From the NCBI RefSeq assembly GCF_901933205.1, contig NC_044600.1, positions 2,480,001 through 2,544,000 on the forward strand: 64,000 bases of DNA, written 5' to 3'. Of the stretch, positions 37,900-51,038 are shown one piece after another. The DNA is from Camarhynchus parvulus. Taxonomy: Eukaryota; Chordata; Aves; Passeriformes; Thraupidae. A program made the position numbers and the translations under genes. The stretch's first letter is position 1. Each line of letters opens with the position of its first letter. The notes under the pieces were generated by a model. It was not told where the DNA came from and made no database searches. It was given only the letters and a program-made list of their open reading frames with translations.

Positions 37900-40800
37900 T
37901 TTAGTTGCTTTGTTTGTTGTATGGTATCGATTCCAGGCTTCCTACACAAATGCAAACAAATTTGCACCCCAATTAGCTGTCATAAATCAATTTATTGCCT
38001 GGGGCTGCCTGGCAGACACCTGCTACCCCAAGGACTGAAGGCACCAAGGGGCAATTGCAGCCCATTAACTTGGGGAGGGAGAGGAGAGGAAATAAAGCAG
38101 CGCTATAACCTTAACCTTCCACTGATTTCTTTTCCATGCCAAACACAACCTGGTTCTGATTTTTAAGCAGACAATTTTCCTGTTACAGAGATCAATCCAG
38201 AGAGCAGGAAGGAGACAATGAAACAAACAGAACCTCAATAGGCCCTGCAGGAAAACACAGATTTACACTTCCAGCAAACATTTTGCTTAGAGTGGGATAC
38301 AACAAACATGGCTCTAATGATTGAAATTATCCATTCCTGATCATTTTGATTGCTAATTAAAGGAGAAAAGGCAGAGATGAGTGCAAATTCTAACCATAAC
38401 AAAGAGCAAGTGGCAATCAGGAGATCTGGTGGCCAAAGCTGCCTGATCTACCTCTGAAAGTAGGACAAGGCAGCGCCAGGGCTCTTAAATCCCAGGTAAT
38501 TATCTTAGGACCTTCTTCTTCCCCTTCCCCCTTCCTTTCCCTTCCCTTGAGCTACAACAATACAAACTTTTAAATGCATATGCAAATAAATAATTTAACT
38601 AAATCACTTTGATCACTAGAAACTGTTAGTTAACATTAGAATGTTTCAGCTGAGAGAGATTCAGAGAGATTAATTTGTCTTCCACTGTGCACAACAGCTA
38701 TTCAAAATCCTCTAAAGACCAGGCTGTGTTGTAATGAAGCATATTTACAGCTTTCTTTATATTTTATTTAGCAAGTAAATACTCTGGCATTTTCAAACTG
38801 AAGGGATCTGATTTGTTTTCATGGGACACATCTTTCCAAACAGCAGCATGTGCAGACAGCACTGTTTAAAATGTGCTCTGCTCACCAGCCAAAAACCACT
38901 GGGGAAATCCTTGCCGTGGGTCTCCAGATTTTTAGATCGGATTTTAGTGTTCATGGATATTAAATTTCCTACCCAACCATGCCCTCAGATTTGGAAGAAC
39001 ATCACAATACCTTGCTGGCTGCAGCTATTAGAACCTTTTTGCTTTCCAGAGACCCATGCAAGCTGAAATTGTTCGCTAGAGGACATTTCTTCCACACCTC
39101 AACACCACAGCACTAAATGGCCCATAAAATTACCAGAGGGCTACACACCATTACTCTTTAAATATCCTGGAGTAGAACATTAATGGAAGCTGAATATTTA
39201 TGTGGATTCCAGTATCTTAATTTACAGATGACACCCTTTGGTGGGCAGTTTGGTGTTGAGCAGGGCACTGCACTTCAAAGTAAATTGGTGGAAGAAAAAG
39301 GTGGAAGGAAAGTCAATTTGGAAAGTTTCTTTCCTCCCACGTTTCCAGCCAGTAGCTGCAGCAAGTCTGCTTTTGTATACAGGATGTCATCAGAGAAGGT
39401 ACCACGATTTGGAAGATTGCTTAAAAAGATTGTCATCTCAAAACTGAGGGATATAAATCGTGCTCCTAATGTGCTCTGAAGGAAAGAAAATCCCCACCAT
39501 GCACATCTTCATTCCCAGGAGATCAGCTGCATGGAAACTCTGCCTTATCAGGGAACAGCAAGACAAAGTGTGGCTGTAAACGTTGCTGACAGCAGCAGGG
39601 TGAGGGGAGGGTCTGTGGATGAAAATTCCAAACTCAGGGTGCCAAATTCCTTCTTGGCTCAAACTGGAGACAGTTTTATTGGGATCAATGTGAGCATTTC
39701 ATGCTGCCCAAAGGTTTGGCCAGAGGAGTGGAAGGAATTGCCTGGCTGAGTTCTGTCAGGGTGTTCCTGCCTTGCAGCACTGGTGCTGCTCCCAGTCCCT
39801 GAGCACCAGCAGGAAAAGCACAGCTGGCTGGTGGCAACATTTTCCTAAACAGCATTTTTTTTTTTTTGTTAAAATTATAAGACATATATTTAATTATCAG
39901 CATAAATTGTTAGGGAAAGCAAAATTACTGCTAAATATCCCTGGAAAATATAATTTCCAAGAGACTTTTTATTCCCATGAAATCCATGATTAATCTTTGC
40001 TTTATTATTTTGCTACATAGCTATTAATTTTATTACTTTAGAGCAGGACAATTTGTAATAGACTTGATTTAAAATGCCATTCAGCTGTGCACTAATAATA
40101 AATACTGCTATTGCCACAACTGTCAAACACAAGCATGAAATTAAAAAGGAAGTATTCTTGGAGGTTTTTGACAAATACTAGTGTTGAAGGTGTATTATTA
40201 GCTGATAAGTTTCAAATAAGGCACTCTATTACTCATTCATTCATTAAAATGTGCTTTCTTCACATATATTATCCAATTAGTAGCAGACAAATTGCCTTGT
40301 TGTTATCACTATTGCACAATAGTTTGAAAAGATATAATAAATATAATGGCTACAATCATTTTTGAATGAAAACCAACAAAAAACTGGCAATGTTTATTTG
40401 CTGAATAGCACTGTAATGGAATTCACTAAAAATGCAATATTAATATTTTTGGCTATGTTGTATACTTGAAAGATCAAATAGGTTTTTGCTTCAATAAATA
40501 AGAAATACTCTGCAAAAAAGTTTTTGTCTGCATATCCTGAGCTGGAAACTCAGAGGCAAAAGAATAACCCCAGGGTGTAACCCTGGTGTGGTTTTGACAA
40601 ACAAAAGCTGAAGATTTTCATTGGACAAAAGTCCAAGTGCTCCTCCTCTTAAAAAAAAGAGGAAAAAAAAAAGGAGTAAGAAGCTAATAAAATATATCAA
40701 GATTAATTTATGTTGGAAAAATATAAGTAGAGGAAATTGGATGAATCCCCTTTCTCAAAAGACCCAACTTTGATCCTGAAAATCTTTCAGTAAGTTTAAA

Positions 40801-43800
40801 TTACTTGTAGTTAATTGCTATTCACCACTGCAGCCTTTTCTTCACCCTCGAAACCTCACTTAAGGCTTTGATCTCATTCGTGCCCAGCTAATTTCATTCT
40901 GCTTAAATATTACAGATTGCTTTGGTAAAGTGTCCTGTGCTCCTCCATTTTACAGGTTTGACTTCAGCAGCCCCACTCAGTACAGCCACCAAGAGCCACG
41001 TTTGCAAAGTGGGATCTATGGGTCACTGGATCTCTGATATGAAGATATTATTTTGCTGAAAAATATGAAGGTTTCCTGATCAGTTTATTAGATCTGTAAT
41101 TCTCCAGAGCCAAGGCAATTACGTCAGGGAAAAAAGGACAAATTGCCTTGACTGATGTTAAATAGCTCCAACCAGAAAGGCTTTGTTGTCAGGCTGACTG
41201 GACAGCAGAAATTTACCTTGGTGCTTTTATGGCCCTGTACTTCACCAAGTATGGAGGAACCTTTGGGAAGAGGCTGTTAAAATGCAACTGAATATTTGCT
41301 CATTCACTCTGCTGTCCAGCCTCTGCCCAAAGCGAAGGTTTACGGCAGAGAGAACCAGGAGCTGACAACAGAGAGTGGGTGCTCTCCAAGCTGAAAACTT
41401 CCATGGGCTGTGGGGACAATGTCACCCCAGGAAAGGGGACCCAGAGCTCAGAGTGATCCTGTCAATGCCCATTTTGTCGCTGCTGCTGGGAATCACAAAC
41501 TGGAGGCAGGATAAAAGGGTGATACAATCCTGGTGCTCCCATGGAGCCAAAACTTGATTATGGCAGAGGGTTTCACAGAGCAAGGGCGTTGAAAATATGC
41601 AAGCCACGTAAAATAAAAGGATAGAATTCAAAAATAAAATCCTTTCATTGTGAGTCTGTATATGCACCTTTCAGGAGTCCATTTAAGTGTCTCTTCTTAT
41701 TTCAGAGCTACAACTGACAATACTTTAATAAATCCAATAAACTGGGCTTTGTTCCATCAGCCAGTAGCTGTGACAGTAATTTTCTTTCTCAAGAGAGACT
41801 TCCAGGACAAACAGAACTCCTAACTTCTAAAAGAAATGAAGAACAAGATTACACATTATTGAATTCAATGACCAAATTCCAGTTAAGTTCAGGAAGTGTA
41901 AGCACATCTCCTAAGGAAAAAAAGACAAAGGCTACAAGTTTGAAATAGAAATTATATTTGTGTACTTCGTTTTTTAACTCTCTTATAAATGCAACTGAGA
42001 AAGAGAGACTTTCTTATGGAGAACACACATAATTTCCATTGTATCATTTAGGAATTATGAAGTATCAGCAGTGAAATTAAGGGTAAATGCAACCTAAAAA
42101 ATCTGATCTAATGTCTTTGCAATAAATAAATTCTTCAAAAATAAGACAAAGTTCTAAATTCAATGCGTCTAGATCATACCATCACAAATGTAAATAGATT
42201 CATAAATGAAATTTGCATTTGTAAAGTAGCAGATATGCTGACACGTGAAACAGGGATGGTATTTTTAAAAAATGCCAATCTCTGGAGGATGTTAATAAAC
42301 ATCTACTGCCCAGAGGTGGATCTGAACTGTGTGCTGCAGCTCTCTTCTTTTTTAAGGATATCAAGTCTGCTGTAAACTATTAAGAGAACTGCATTTTCTG
42401 CAAGATTCAAACTCAAAAAACTGAGAGGAAACAGGGACATCCTTTGAAAATACCATTTCCCCACAGAGAAAGAAAAAAGTCTGAATACAATTGGAAAGCA
42501 CCTTGATAATTTCACAAATTGTGACTGTCCCTAAAAATTCTACTCTGCTGAGCATGTACAGGAGTTTATAGGATTTTATAAGAGATTTTGTCATTTGAAT
42601 GTTCAGCAAACAACTTTCAACCTCTCACCTTGGATATAATCAGATATTTTTCCAGAAAAATCTTTTGGAACACTATGCATGAAAAGAAGAGTGTTTCCAG
42701 CACCCCTTCAAAAATTCTCAAAAGATGGAATATGTCTGGAAAGTTGTGTCTGAACGTCCTCTTGGAAATACCAACCTTGACTTGATTTTTTCCTGTTTGA
42801 CTGTGATATCAGATACTTGAGCACTGAGAAATGCTTTTTCTCTGTGTACAATACCTTCAGTTGATATGCTCACGTCACAGAGATGTCAGTGTGAGCATGG
42901 AATAAACCACTCAGCAACTTTGTGGTCTGAGCCTTTCAGCAGAATGAATCGTATTAAGAATCTCAAGATTACTGCCATTAAAAAACATTGTAAAAAATAT
43001 TATTTATTTCCTCAAAAAATGTAAAAAAAAAACCAAAGTCCCTCCTTTCCACTGCACAAACACATATCTATATCAGATTCTTCTAATTTGGATTTGGATT
43101 CAGTTTGCTCTTTAATTGCAGCAGCCCAGATTGTAAATCTGTTCTATGTGAGATTGCAAGTTTATTTCTATTTCATATATATAATCCAAATACTGTAAGT
43201 GCTGAAAAAATTAGCCTTTTTTTGTTCCGTCAGCTTGTGAAGTGTCATCAGCTACACCCATTTGACAATCCTCTAGTGAAGGGAAAAAGGCAAAATAGTA
43301 ATCAGAGGCAGATGATATTATAATCTCATGCTGGATGTTTGACTAGCATGAAAAGAAACATCCTCCAAGTACTTGTGGAAGTTGTAATGATGAAAATATG
43401 AAAAATCATGAAAAATATTCAGAATGAAAAACCATTTGACATTGCATAAACTGCACTGAAGTGCTCCTTCACAAAGTGCAAACAGAGATGTTCAGCCTCT
43501 GTGTGTTCCAGCATATTCAAATTCAGCTCAGTGGGAAAGTCAAGCCTTGGTGTTATAGTATTGGATATTCTTAAATATCTAGAAAATATTTAAGGTAAGA
43601 CTATCTTTTTCTGTCACACTAAATTCAGATAAATGCTATCCGTCCATCAAGAAGATTGAGCAATACTAAAATCTGCTAAAACCCCAGAATGTTTAACTTT
43701 TTCAAAAATCTGTTGAAGGAGATATACAGGAGAGAGTACAGGGAAAACATTCCAGGGTCTGGAAATGCTGGGTGTGTGGAGCACATCTCACACTGCAGCA

Positions 43801-44870
43801 AGTCATTCTGGTGCAGAACACAAGTCAAAGGTAAATTTGAAACTAATTAGTCTCATTATGAAAGCATCAGCTTGGCAGGCACATAAATCACCTGCCCTGT
43901 GTGAGCATTCCAGGAGCCCAGGGCAGCCAAAGGACAGCCCCACCAGGCCAAGCCATCTCCTGGGATTTGGACAAACAGACCTGGAATTGTGGCTTTTCAA
44001 GGTCACCACTGCACAGGAACATTCACATCAGAGGGAAGGGCTGCAGAGAGCAGCCAGCTGGAATCCTGGAACTGGGTGTTGGGTGTTGGATGACAGTCAG
44101 TGGTGTCAGGGAAGGGCGAGGCTGCAGGTTCATTGCACCACAAGGTGGGAAAAGCCCTTCAGGGACTGGAGCTCTCTTCAGGGCTCTCTTTCAGCCAGGA
44201 GAGGTGCACACATCCAGTCTCTTGCTCAAGCCCAGTCTTTAAATTCCTTTGCATCTCCATGTGCCACATCTTGTGAATGATGTTTCATACCCATATTTAC
44301 TGGGTCTGAATAAAGGAACTCACTCAGCTCCCCAGTTTTACTCCTTACATGTGATTAGCAAGCATGTAAAACTCTAATTTCAGTGACACTTTCAGAGGAT
44401 CTATCTAAATCCAAGCTGGCAAAAGGCAAATGCACTTTATTTTTTCTTTTTTTTCCCCTGTACTTTGAAGTGGGTCCTTTTCTTACCCACCCCACACACA
44501 TTTACCCACCTGCTGCTATCACCAGAATCTCAGTGGTATCTGCTTCCCTTTCAATATTGAGCTCCTTTAAACTAGGCTAAATTGGGAACTATTTGATGTC
44601 TCCTGAACGAGCTGTTTCTAACAGGACCCTCATCCAGAGAGAAGCCTTGCCACCTGGGAAACTCTGTCAAAGGCAGCAGACATCAAAGGGAGACAGAGCT
44701 CTGCTGCCATTCTCTGCTCAGCTCAGCAAGAAGCATTCCCGCAGCCTGGCTTCCCCTTCCTAAAGCTCTGGCTACTCCAGCAATCCACAGCAAAAACTGT
44801 GCAGAAGGTTTGGTTTTCCTGCACTCTGAAAGCTGAGAGCTCCCAGGCTCTGCTGGAAAAAACCAGGAGC
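37900..44870. other. Non-coding DNA
   Basis: No gene is supported. Contents are a 38-base pyrimidine tract (38511-38548), poly(T)/poly(A) runs at 39856-39868 and 40650-40672, and a GC-richer patch at about 43765-44280. In that patch two plus-strand frames (171 and 113 codons) overlap without domain content. No transposon was recognised. Confidence 0.65.
38511..38548 (+). repeat. 38-base polypyrimidine tract
   Basis: Continuous C/T sequence (ccttcttcttccccttcccc and onward) with imperfect mirror symmetry of cttccc blocks. Tracts of this kind can adopt triplex (H-DNA) structure or act as long splice-type pyrimidine tracts. No acceptor-exon pair follows. Confidence 0.85.
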
Positions 44871-44873
44871 AGC

Positions 44874-45481
44874 TGTCCCAGCAATGGTCACAATCTCATC
44901 ACCACTGAGGTGTCCCAGCAATGGTCACAATCCCACCCTAGAGCTGTCCCAGCAATGGTCACAATCTCATCACCACAGAGCTGTCCCAGCAATGGTCACA
45001 ACCTCACCCCAGAGCTGTCCCAGCAATGGTCACAATCTCATCACCACTGAGGTGTCCCAGCAATGGTCACAATCTCCTCACCACTGAGGTGTCCCAGCAA
45101 TGGTCACAATCTCACCACCACTGAGGTGTCCCAGCAATGGTCACAAGCTCATCACCACTGAGGTGTCCCAGCAATGGTCACAAGCTCACCCCAAAGCTGT
45201 CCCAGCAATGGTCACAACCTCACCACAGAGCTGTCCCAGCAATGGTCACAATCTCCTCATCACTGAGGTGTCCCAGCAATGGTCATAATTTCACCACAGA
45301 GCTGTCCCAGCAATGGTCACAATCTCCTCACCACAAACGTGTCCCAGCAATGGTCACAACCTCACCCCAGAGCTGTCCCAGCAATGGTCACAATCTCCTC
45401 ACGACTGAGCTGTCCCAGCAATGGTCACAATCTCCTCACCACAAACGTGTCCCAGCAATTGTCACAATCTCACCACAGAGG
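44874..45481 (+). repeat. Minisatellite, 17 units of 34 or 37 bp
   Basis: Every unit begins tgtcccagcaatggtcacaa. Starts are at 44874, 44911, 44945, 44982, 45016, 45053, 45090, 45127, 45164, 45198, 45232, 45269, 45303, 45340, 45374, 45411 and 45448. The spacing is 37 or 34 only. The 3-base difference lies in the tail (tctcatcaccactgagg-type versus cctcaccccagagc-type). Neither length is a multiple of three, so consecutive units shift reading frame, which explains the overlapping open frames here: they are not genes. Unit-to-unit identity is high, which predicts length polymorphism. Confidence 0.97.
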
Positions 45482-47707
45482 ATTTTTTTTACACAGTTTT
45501 CTCCAATTCTTTGGCACTCGCGTGAGTGTTATTGTTGTTGTCCAACACGTGGGGATCTAAGCTCTGCTGTGGGCAGCAAGGAATTTTTAACTGCATTTCA
45601 AGCTGCAAATGGATATTGAGGGGAGCACGTGCAGCCCAGGCAGCTGAAATAAATGCAGGTATCACATTCCCTCCTGCTGGTCAGCAGGTGCACTGAGCAC
45701 GTTTCTGTGAGCTCTTCACCACTCCTGTGCCCTACTTTCAGCCACTCCATGGGATATCTTGGCATCTCTCTGATTACCCCTCCCTACCGCTTGCAGCCTC
45801 ACCAGGCTGGATTATCACCATTATCTGAAGCAGCAATGGCCTCTCCTAATCCTGTCAAGGAGTTTGTACAGACTCCTGGTAATCTTGGAGCACTAATCTT
45901 GCAGCAGTTTGGGGCTGACATGAGCAAAAACCACGACTTTAACAAAGAAGAACATTGAACAAGCCCAAGTGTTTCTAAGAAGCTGCAGGAAGAACATGAG
46001 ATAAGGAGGCAGGCATCAGTGTACAGGACAGATAAAGTGATTAAAGGAAGGGTAGTCAGCAGTAAGAGCAGTAATAAAACTTTTTTTTTTTTTGCAGGTG
46101 TTCTCTGAGATTTCTTGCCATGACAAACCTCACACTGCTCCTTAAAATTCCCATTTGGTTATTTATCAGTTTAACTGACAAAAGACATACAAAAAATTCT
46201 TTACAATAAAAAAGATGGTGTAAGTCCCAGAGCATGAAATAACAGATATTTCTTCCATTGTAGTATTTGAAATACCACATTCTGTAAAGTTCTGATGGCT
46301 GCAAAGAGGATGTGAATCGTTAAAGGGTACAGCTATCCAACTATCCTTTCTTTTGTAATAATCTTCTGTGTGCAGAAGTAGAACAATAGAATGTCATTTC
46401 TTTGAGTAAAACAACCAAGATATTCTTTGCTATCTAATTGAAATGGTTTCTGCATATGCAAGAGAAACATAAACCCGAGTTTTTCTTCTGGAACAAATGT
46501 TCAACCTGTCAAGAACAGCACTTGATGTCAGGATTGTGAAGTGTGGATGAAATGACAGACCAACAGAGGGAATCTGATAAGGGATTAATGAGATGTGCTC
46601 CGCGCAGTCAGAAAAGTACTCAAAATAAGAAAGAAGGAAATGGGGAAAAAAAGAGAGAAAAACAATAGGGGAGAGAAAGGAGCTGATTTCTGAGGATTCT
46701 GTTGTGATCCTGTGGCAGAGGAGGGAGGCAGAATGCTATTGAGACATTTCAGAAAATCTGTGAACCAAGAGCAGATGGAGTGAACCGGACACACCTTGAG
46801 CAGGTAATATGATAACATGAGGTCTTTTTCCTTTGGGACATGTCAAGGGCAAATTTTTTGTCACCTCTAAAGAATTACTTCAGTATTTATCAACTCAGAC
46901 TAAATGTGGAAGTGAAAAGGGATAATTCACCACACATAATATAGGACACCAAGAAATACAGAAAATAGAGTGGTGTGAGGTTTGACAGTCTAAACAGCAC
47001 TAGACTGTGAAAATACAGGGATTAAAGAATTAGAAACAAGAGTGATTATATTTGGAAGTCCTTCCCTCTTCCAGGGTTTTTAGGTATTTTTAACAAGTTT
47101 TCCTGATCAAGAGCCTTAATTTGAAAACAAACACCAGTTCTGTTCCATGAATTACCAAAAAATGCCTTTACAGAGGCACAGTGAAGGGAACTGAAATATT
47201 GTCCAAGTACGAGAAATAAAATACACCCCCATAGTGAGACTCCTGGTAGACTTTTATTTGTTGCCATTGTTTTTCTTTCACATAAAAATGGCCTTGGCTG
47301 TAAACTTAAATTTTAAAAAAGGAAAAGAAATAGCACATTTGCTGCTGTCTTGCATTTCGTACTGGTTTATTTATGGATTTATTTATTTTTTTTTACCTCA
47401 TAAGTTTAATGGAATTTTTACTGTGACTTTATAGCTGTGTGATTTATAATACATCAAACAAGTCAAATCAATCAGTAAAGGCTTAAAAATCAGCACAGGT
47501 TCAGATGGCTCCTTTAAAACAAATCATTACAGCTGTTAGAACTCAAACATACATAACAAGAGCTGACCACTAATGTGAGTTATTTTAAAATCTCATTTTC
47601 TTGGTAAGAAATGCTGCCCTTTGTATATAACTTTTTAATGATCTAATAAAACCAATTGCAGGAATAGAGCACAAAGCACAGTCCTGCTGTATATATCTGC
47701 CAAGCAG

Positions 47708-47880
47708 CTCTTTAAATACTCTGTACCATTCTTTAAAGGAAACCTACCCCTGTTCTCATTGACTTGGAAAGTAAAATCTCTTTAAATACTCCATACTGTT
47801 ATTTAAATATCTTTAAATATGCTGCACTATTTTTTTTTAAAGGAACCCATTCACATTCTCATCGCTGTGGAAGGTTAAAT
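47708..47880 (+). repeat. Diverged ~70-bp tandem repeat (two full, one truncated unit)
   Basis: ctctttaaatactc begins units at 47708 and 47778, and atctttaaatatgc begins another at 47809. The first and third run about 70 bases in parallel (tttaaaggaa, ttctcat, gtaaaat/gttaaat at matching places). The middle unit is cut short after about 31 bases. Divergence shows the duplication is old. Confidence 0.75.
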
Positions 47881-48945
47881 CAGCTTTTTAATTGGCACAT
47901 CTCTTCCATTTAGATTAAGAAATGGTTATTGCTATTATGCTGTAAATATAATCACAATAGGGAAAGTTCTTTCACCTAAAAGATGAGGAAATCTTGGCAG
48001 AAGGAGAGGTCTATACACACTATAGTGGGGAGAGCAGTTTAAACAGGAAGAAAAAAACATCAGATAATTTTCTACCTTAAGGGTACAACTACAGGAGTTT
48101 GAGACCATGAGTTACACACAAAAACTGAGTTGTGTTATATCCACTTGGTATCAATGGACCTATGAATATTAATTTTCATTTGTATGATAAATTAATTTTT
48201 TTCTTGAGCTAGAACTATGTTTTGATTGTTATCAATTTAATGTAATTACCAATAAGAACTGTCAATTTGAGTAAGCTCCACAATCATCAATATTTGATGG
48301 ATGTCCTTGGAAAAGACCCAGCCAAGGTCACCTTGAGAACTAACAGCACTGTATGATAAATAGTAAAAAGATAAATAGCTATGATAAATAGCAAAAATAT
48401 CTATTTCCAGTCCCTCCAGTATAGCAGCTTCACTTAGAAACCCATTAGAAAACAGAAATAACATTTCCTCCAAAGGATTTCTCCCTTCACCCCAAGCAAA
48501 CATGAATTTGTAGCATCCAGAACTCAATCAGGCTTATTTAAAAAATCACAGCATTTCCTCACTTTTTGGTTTTGCTTTCAGTCCAAGGGATTTGTAGATC
48601 TGATGGTTAATCTTTTTCCCCAATTCTCTGAATAATCTGAGAACTGCACCAACACCTAGACATGGCTTCTCTGAACTTTAGGACAGAGATGTGTTTTGTT
48701 GTGCTTGGTTTGATCAGTGTTCAGTGGTGGCCTCCACAACTACAGCAGAACATTTACAGGGCAAGGACATAAAATTCCTTTTCATTTTTCCTTTCCAGGA
48801 AGTTTTCACTATATAATTACATTGTAAGTGCTAGAGAATGTGCCAAGCTATGATGGAAACAAAGTGAATAGACTAAGGGAAGGATTAGCAGCTAGTTATA
48901 TGAATGCAAATGAAAGTAAAGAACTCTTTCATTTATTCCACTCCT

Positions 48946-48988
48946 AAAAAAAAAAAAAAAAAAAAACCCATACAAACAAAAAAAAAAT
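48946..48988 (+). repeat. Poly(A) tract
   Basis: A run of 21 A followed by cccatacaaac and a second A run. No polyadenylation hexamer or gene body is recognisable upstream, so a simple repeat is the default reading. Confidence 0.85.
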
Positions 48989-49626
48989 CCTCTGTAATTC
49001 AAAGTATATTGAGCGTCTTAGTTCTTTGCCTTTTTCCTCCTTTTTCCATGAAATAATTTAATGAAGCTGATGGAATTACTGCAGTGACTTTCAAGAGCTT
49101 TGCAAGCAACAGGTTCTCTCACACTGTTCACTAAACAGCAGTGTGGTGCTAAAACCTGCTAAAATCATATTATTTAGAAAATCACGTTTCTTTATAAACG
49201 TCCAGCCTCCTGTAACTCTTGCTCACCAGAGGGGGCACACACATTCTGCAGGGCACCTCCCTTTCCACAGACACTTCTGGCTGCTTCTGGAATCATTGAC
49301 ATTCCTGATGCCTCCTCTCACCCCTGATAACCATGATAAGGCCCTGCCATTTTCACTGTTGCTTTTAATTTTCCATTTCTAGATAATGCAACTTTTCTGA
49401 AGCCCTTTGTTAAGGCATGGAAGCTTTTAATGCTGGGAGTCTGTTATCATGGCAGGCATGCACCCCGAGTGAAAAATAAGCATAGAAATTTAAGAGAAGG
49501 TTTATTAATAGTTTTGTTTAGCTCATTTTCCCCAAATGTTGTCCATTTCTGTGTATTTTAAGACTGGACAATAAAATAAAAAGAAGAAAGAAGAACTGAA
49601 ACTCTGGGGTATCTACAAAAACCTGG

Positions 49627-49930
49627 GGTTGTAGTGAGAGGGGAATTGGTCTCGGCTCTGGGGTGAAAAGTGACAAAATGAGAGAAAATGAACTCAAGTT
49701 GCACCAGGGGATGTTTAGACTGGATTTTAGGTAAAAGATTGTTCACTGGAGGGGTGAACAAACATTGGGACAGGATACCCAGGAAAGTGGGGGAGTCACC
49801 ATCCCTGGAAGCATTCCAAAACCAGGTGGATGTGGCACTTGGAGATGGGGTTTAGGGGTGAGCACAGCACTGCTGGGTCAGTGGTTGTACTCACTGATCC
49901 TAGAGGGCTTTTCCAACCTCAAAAATTCCA
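49627..49930 (+). mobile_element. CR1 LINE 3'-end fragment, about 300 bp
   Basis: Blocks in correct CR1 order: ggggaattggtctcggctc, gaactcaagttgcaccaggg, gatgtttagactggatttta, ggagtcaccatccctggaag, gtggatgtggcacttggaga, and gagggcttttccaacctc before the end. This is the last part of ORF2 plus the 3' untranslated region. The upstream ORF2 is absent, the usual 5' truncation of target-primed reverse transcription. Copies are divergent enough to be non-functional. Confidence 0.9.
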
Positions 49931-51005
49931 TTTAAAACTCTAAATCCACTCAGCTCATTTTCTTAAGAGGTGTTCTTATTTTTAACAAGTGAGGTGAAGT
50001 CAAACACTGAGTTAAATGGTGGCTTATAATTAAGAGATTAAGCACTCAATTAACCAAGACACCAAATATTTAAGATGTAAAGAATTTTACTCAAGGAACG
50101 GTGGCTACTCTTTTCTGCTCTGTACTTTTTATTTTTACTTGGAATTCTCCTCACTAAAAGAAAAGCATTTGTTATGCTGGGGATCCTATGGACAGGTGTG
50201 CAATTGGGCAGAGTGAATTTTACACCACGTGAGATTTTGGTCATGGAATGCTAATTAACTCAGAACTGAAGACTTCCTTCCTGTGCTGGATGTGATCACG
50301 TAGCAGAGAATCCAAAGAGAAAGAAAAATTAATAACATTTTGTGGCATTGGAACCAAGGTGTTCTGCTGGAAACATCTAAAGGGTGTCTAATAGACAGAG
50401 AAAATTAAGGAAGTCTTTTTCAGGCTATTTAAAATCTCTTTCAGACACCCATGCATACACACAGGAAGATCCTACAATTCCCTTAGGAAGAGGATTCCTG
50501 TGAAGTCGTCAGAGGCAGTTTTACATAAGGCATCCCCCTGTTCAGTCTCTGAAATCCTTTCCTTGTCTTGTGGTTTGATTCCTTTAGCTCATTCTCATCA
50601 CTTTTCCTCATGGCAATCTACAACACAAATTATGAATATTTGTGAAATTTGCCAGCGAAAATCCACTTGGAAAGAGGCAATGTTTGGAATTCATCAACTT
50701 GCCATCTTACCCTGTAATTCTCTGTAATTATTTTCACATTTAGTCTTTGAAGGAGTGTCAGGAATTCATCCTTCCTTTCTCATGGACACAATCCTGCCCT
50801 GTGATTCCCACTTAGGATGCTAACTCAAAGATTTTCATAATCCTGACTGAACACGTCCAAACCCTCAGGAAGCAGGGCTTGGGGTGCCTCAAATCTTTGT
50901 CTGGGTTATGTCCTGAACTCGTGAGAGCCACCCCAGCATGAGTTGGCACCTGTTTGTGCATTCACCCTGGGATGGAGCCAAAGCTTGGGGAGCACAGGAC
51001 AGGAA
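49931..51005. other. Non-coding DNA between CR1 and the second LTR
   Basis: No gene or repeat was recognised. The right part (from about 50880) becomes GC-richer next to the LTR and carries one arm of the 33-bp direct repeat. Confidence 0.6.
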
Positions 51006-51038
51006 TGCTGCTGCTGCTGGGGGGGATAAATGGCCTTG
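51006..51038 (+). repeat. Left arm of 33-bp direct repeat flanking the LTR
   Basis: Four CTG-type triplets, a run of seven G, then ataaatggccttg. It is identical over 33 bases to 51663-51695 on the far side of the LTR. Retroviral integration normally duplicates only 4-6 bases, so this length is anomalous. Confidence 0.9.

Larger units (their letters stand above)
32701..37900. other. Non-coding DNA with old CR1-like remnants
   Basis: No confident gene. The stretch holds the exon- or enhancer-like block at 33397-33494, possible CR1 remnants at 33995-34055 and 36637-36712, and a short 23-bp duplication at 34752-34797. The 113-codon minus-strand frame at 34522-34863 is hydrophobic but lacks a recognisable membrane-protein family signature. 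Confidence 0.6.
45482..49620. other. Non-coding DNA
   Basis: No gene is supported. Contents include a poly(T) run at 46079-46093, the diverged 70-bp repeat at 47708-47880 and the poly(A) tract at 48946-48988. Open frames at 45653-45958 (plus) and 48246-48527 (minus) have no recognisable domain. Confidence 0.65.

Noticed and set aside
43765..44280. 171-codon plus-strand open frame, the longest in the window
   Set aside because: It lies in a GC-richer patch where an overlapping 113-codon frame is also open. Its composition is S/H/Q/W-rich without domain, splice or Kozak logic.
44799..45619. Five overlapping open frames of 62-160 codons in the 44.8-45.6 kb region
   Set aside because: They are translations of the minisatellite in several frames. 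Unit lengths of 34 and 37 shift frame each time, so the long frames reflect the repeat, not a gene.
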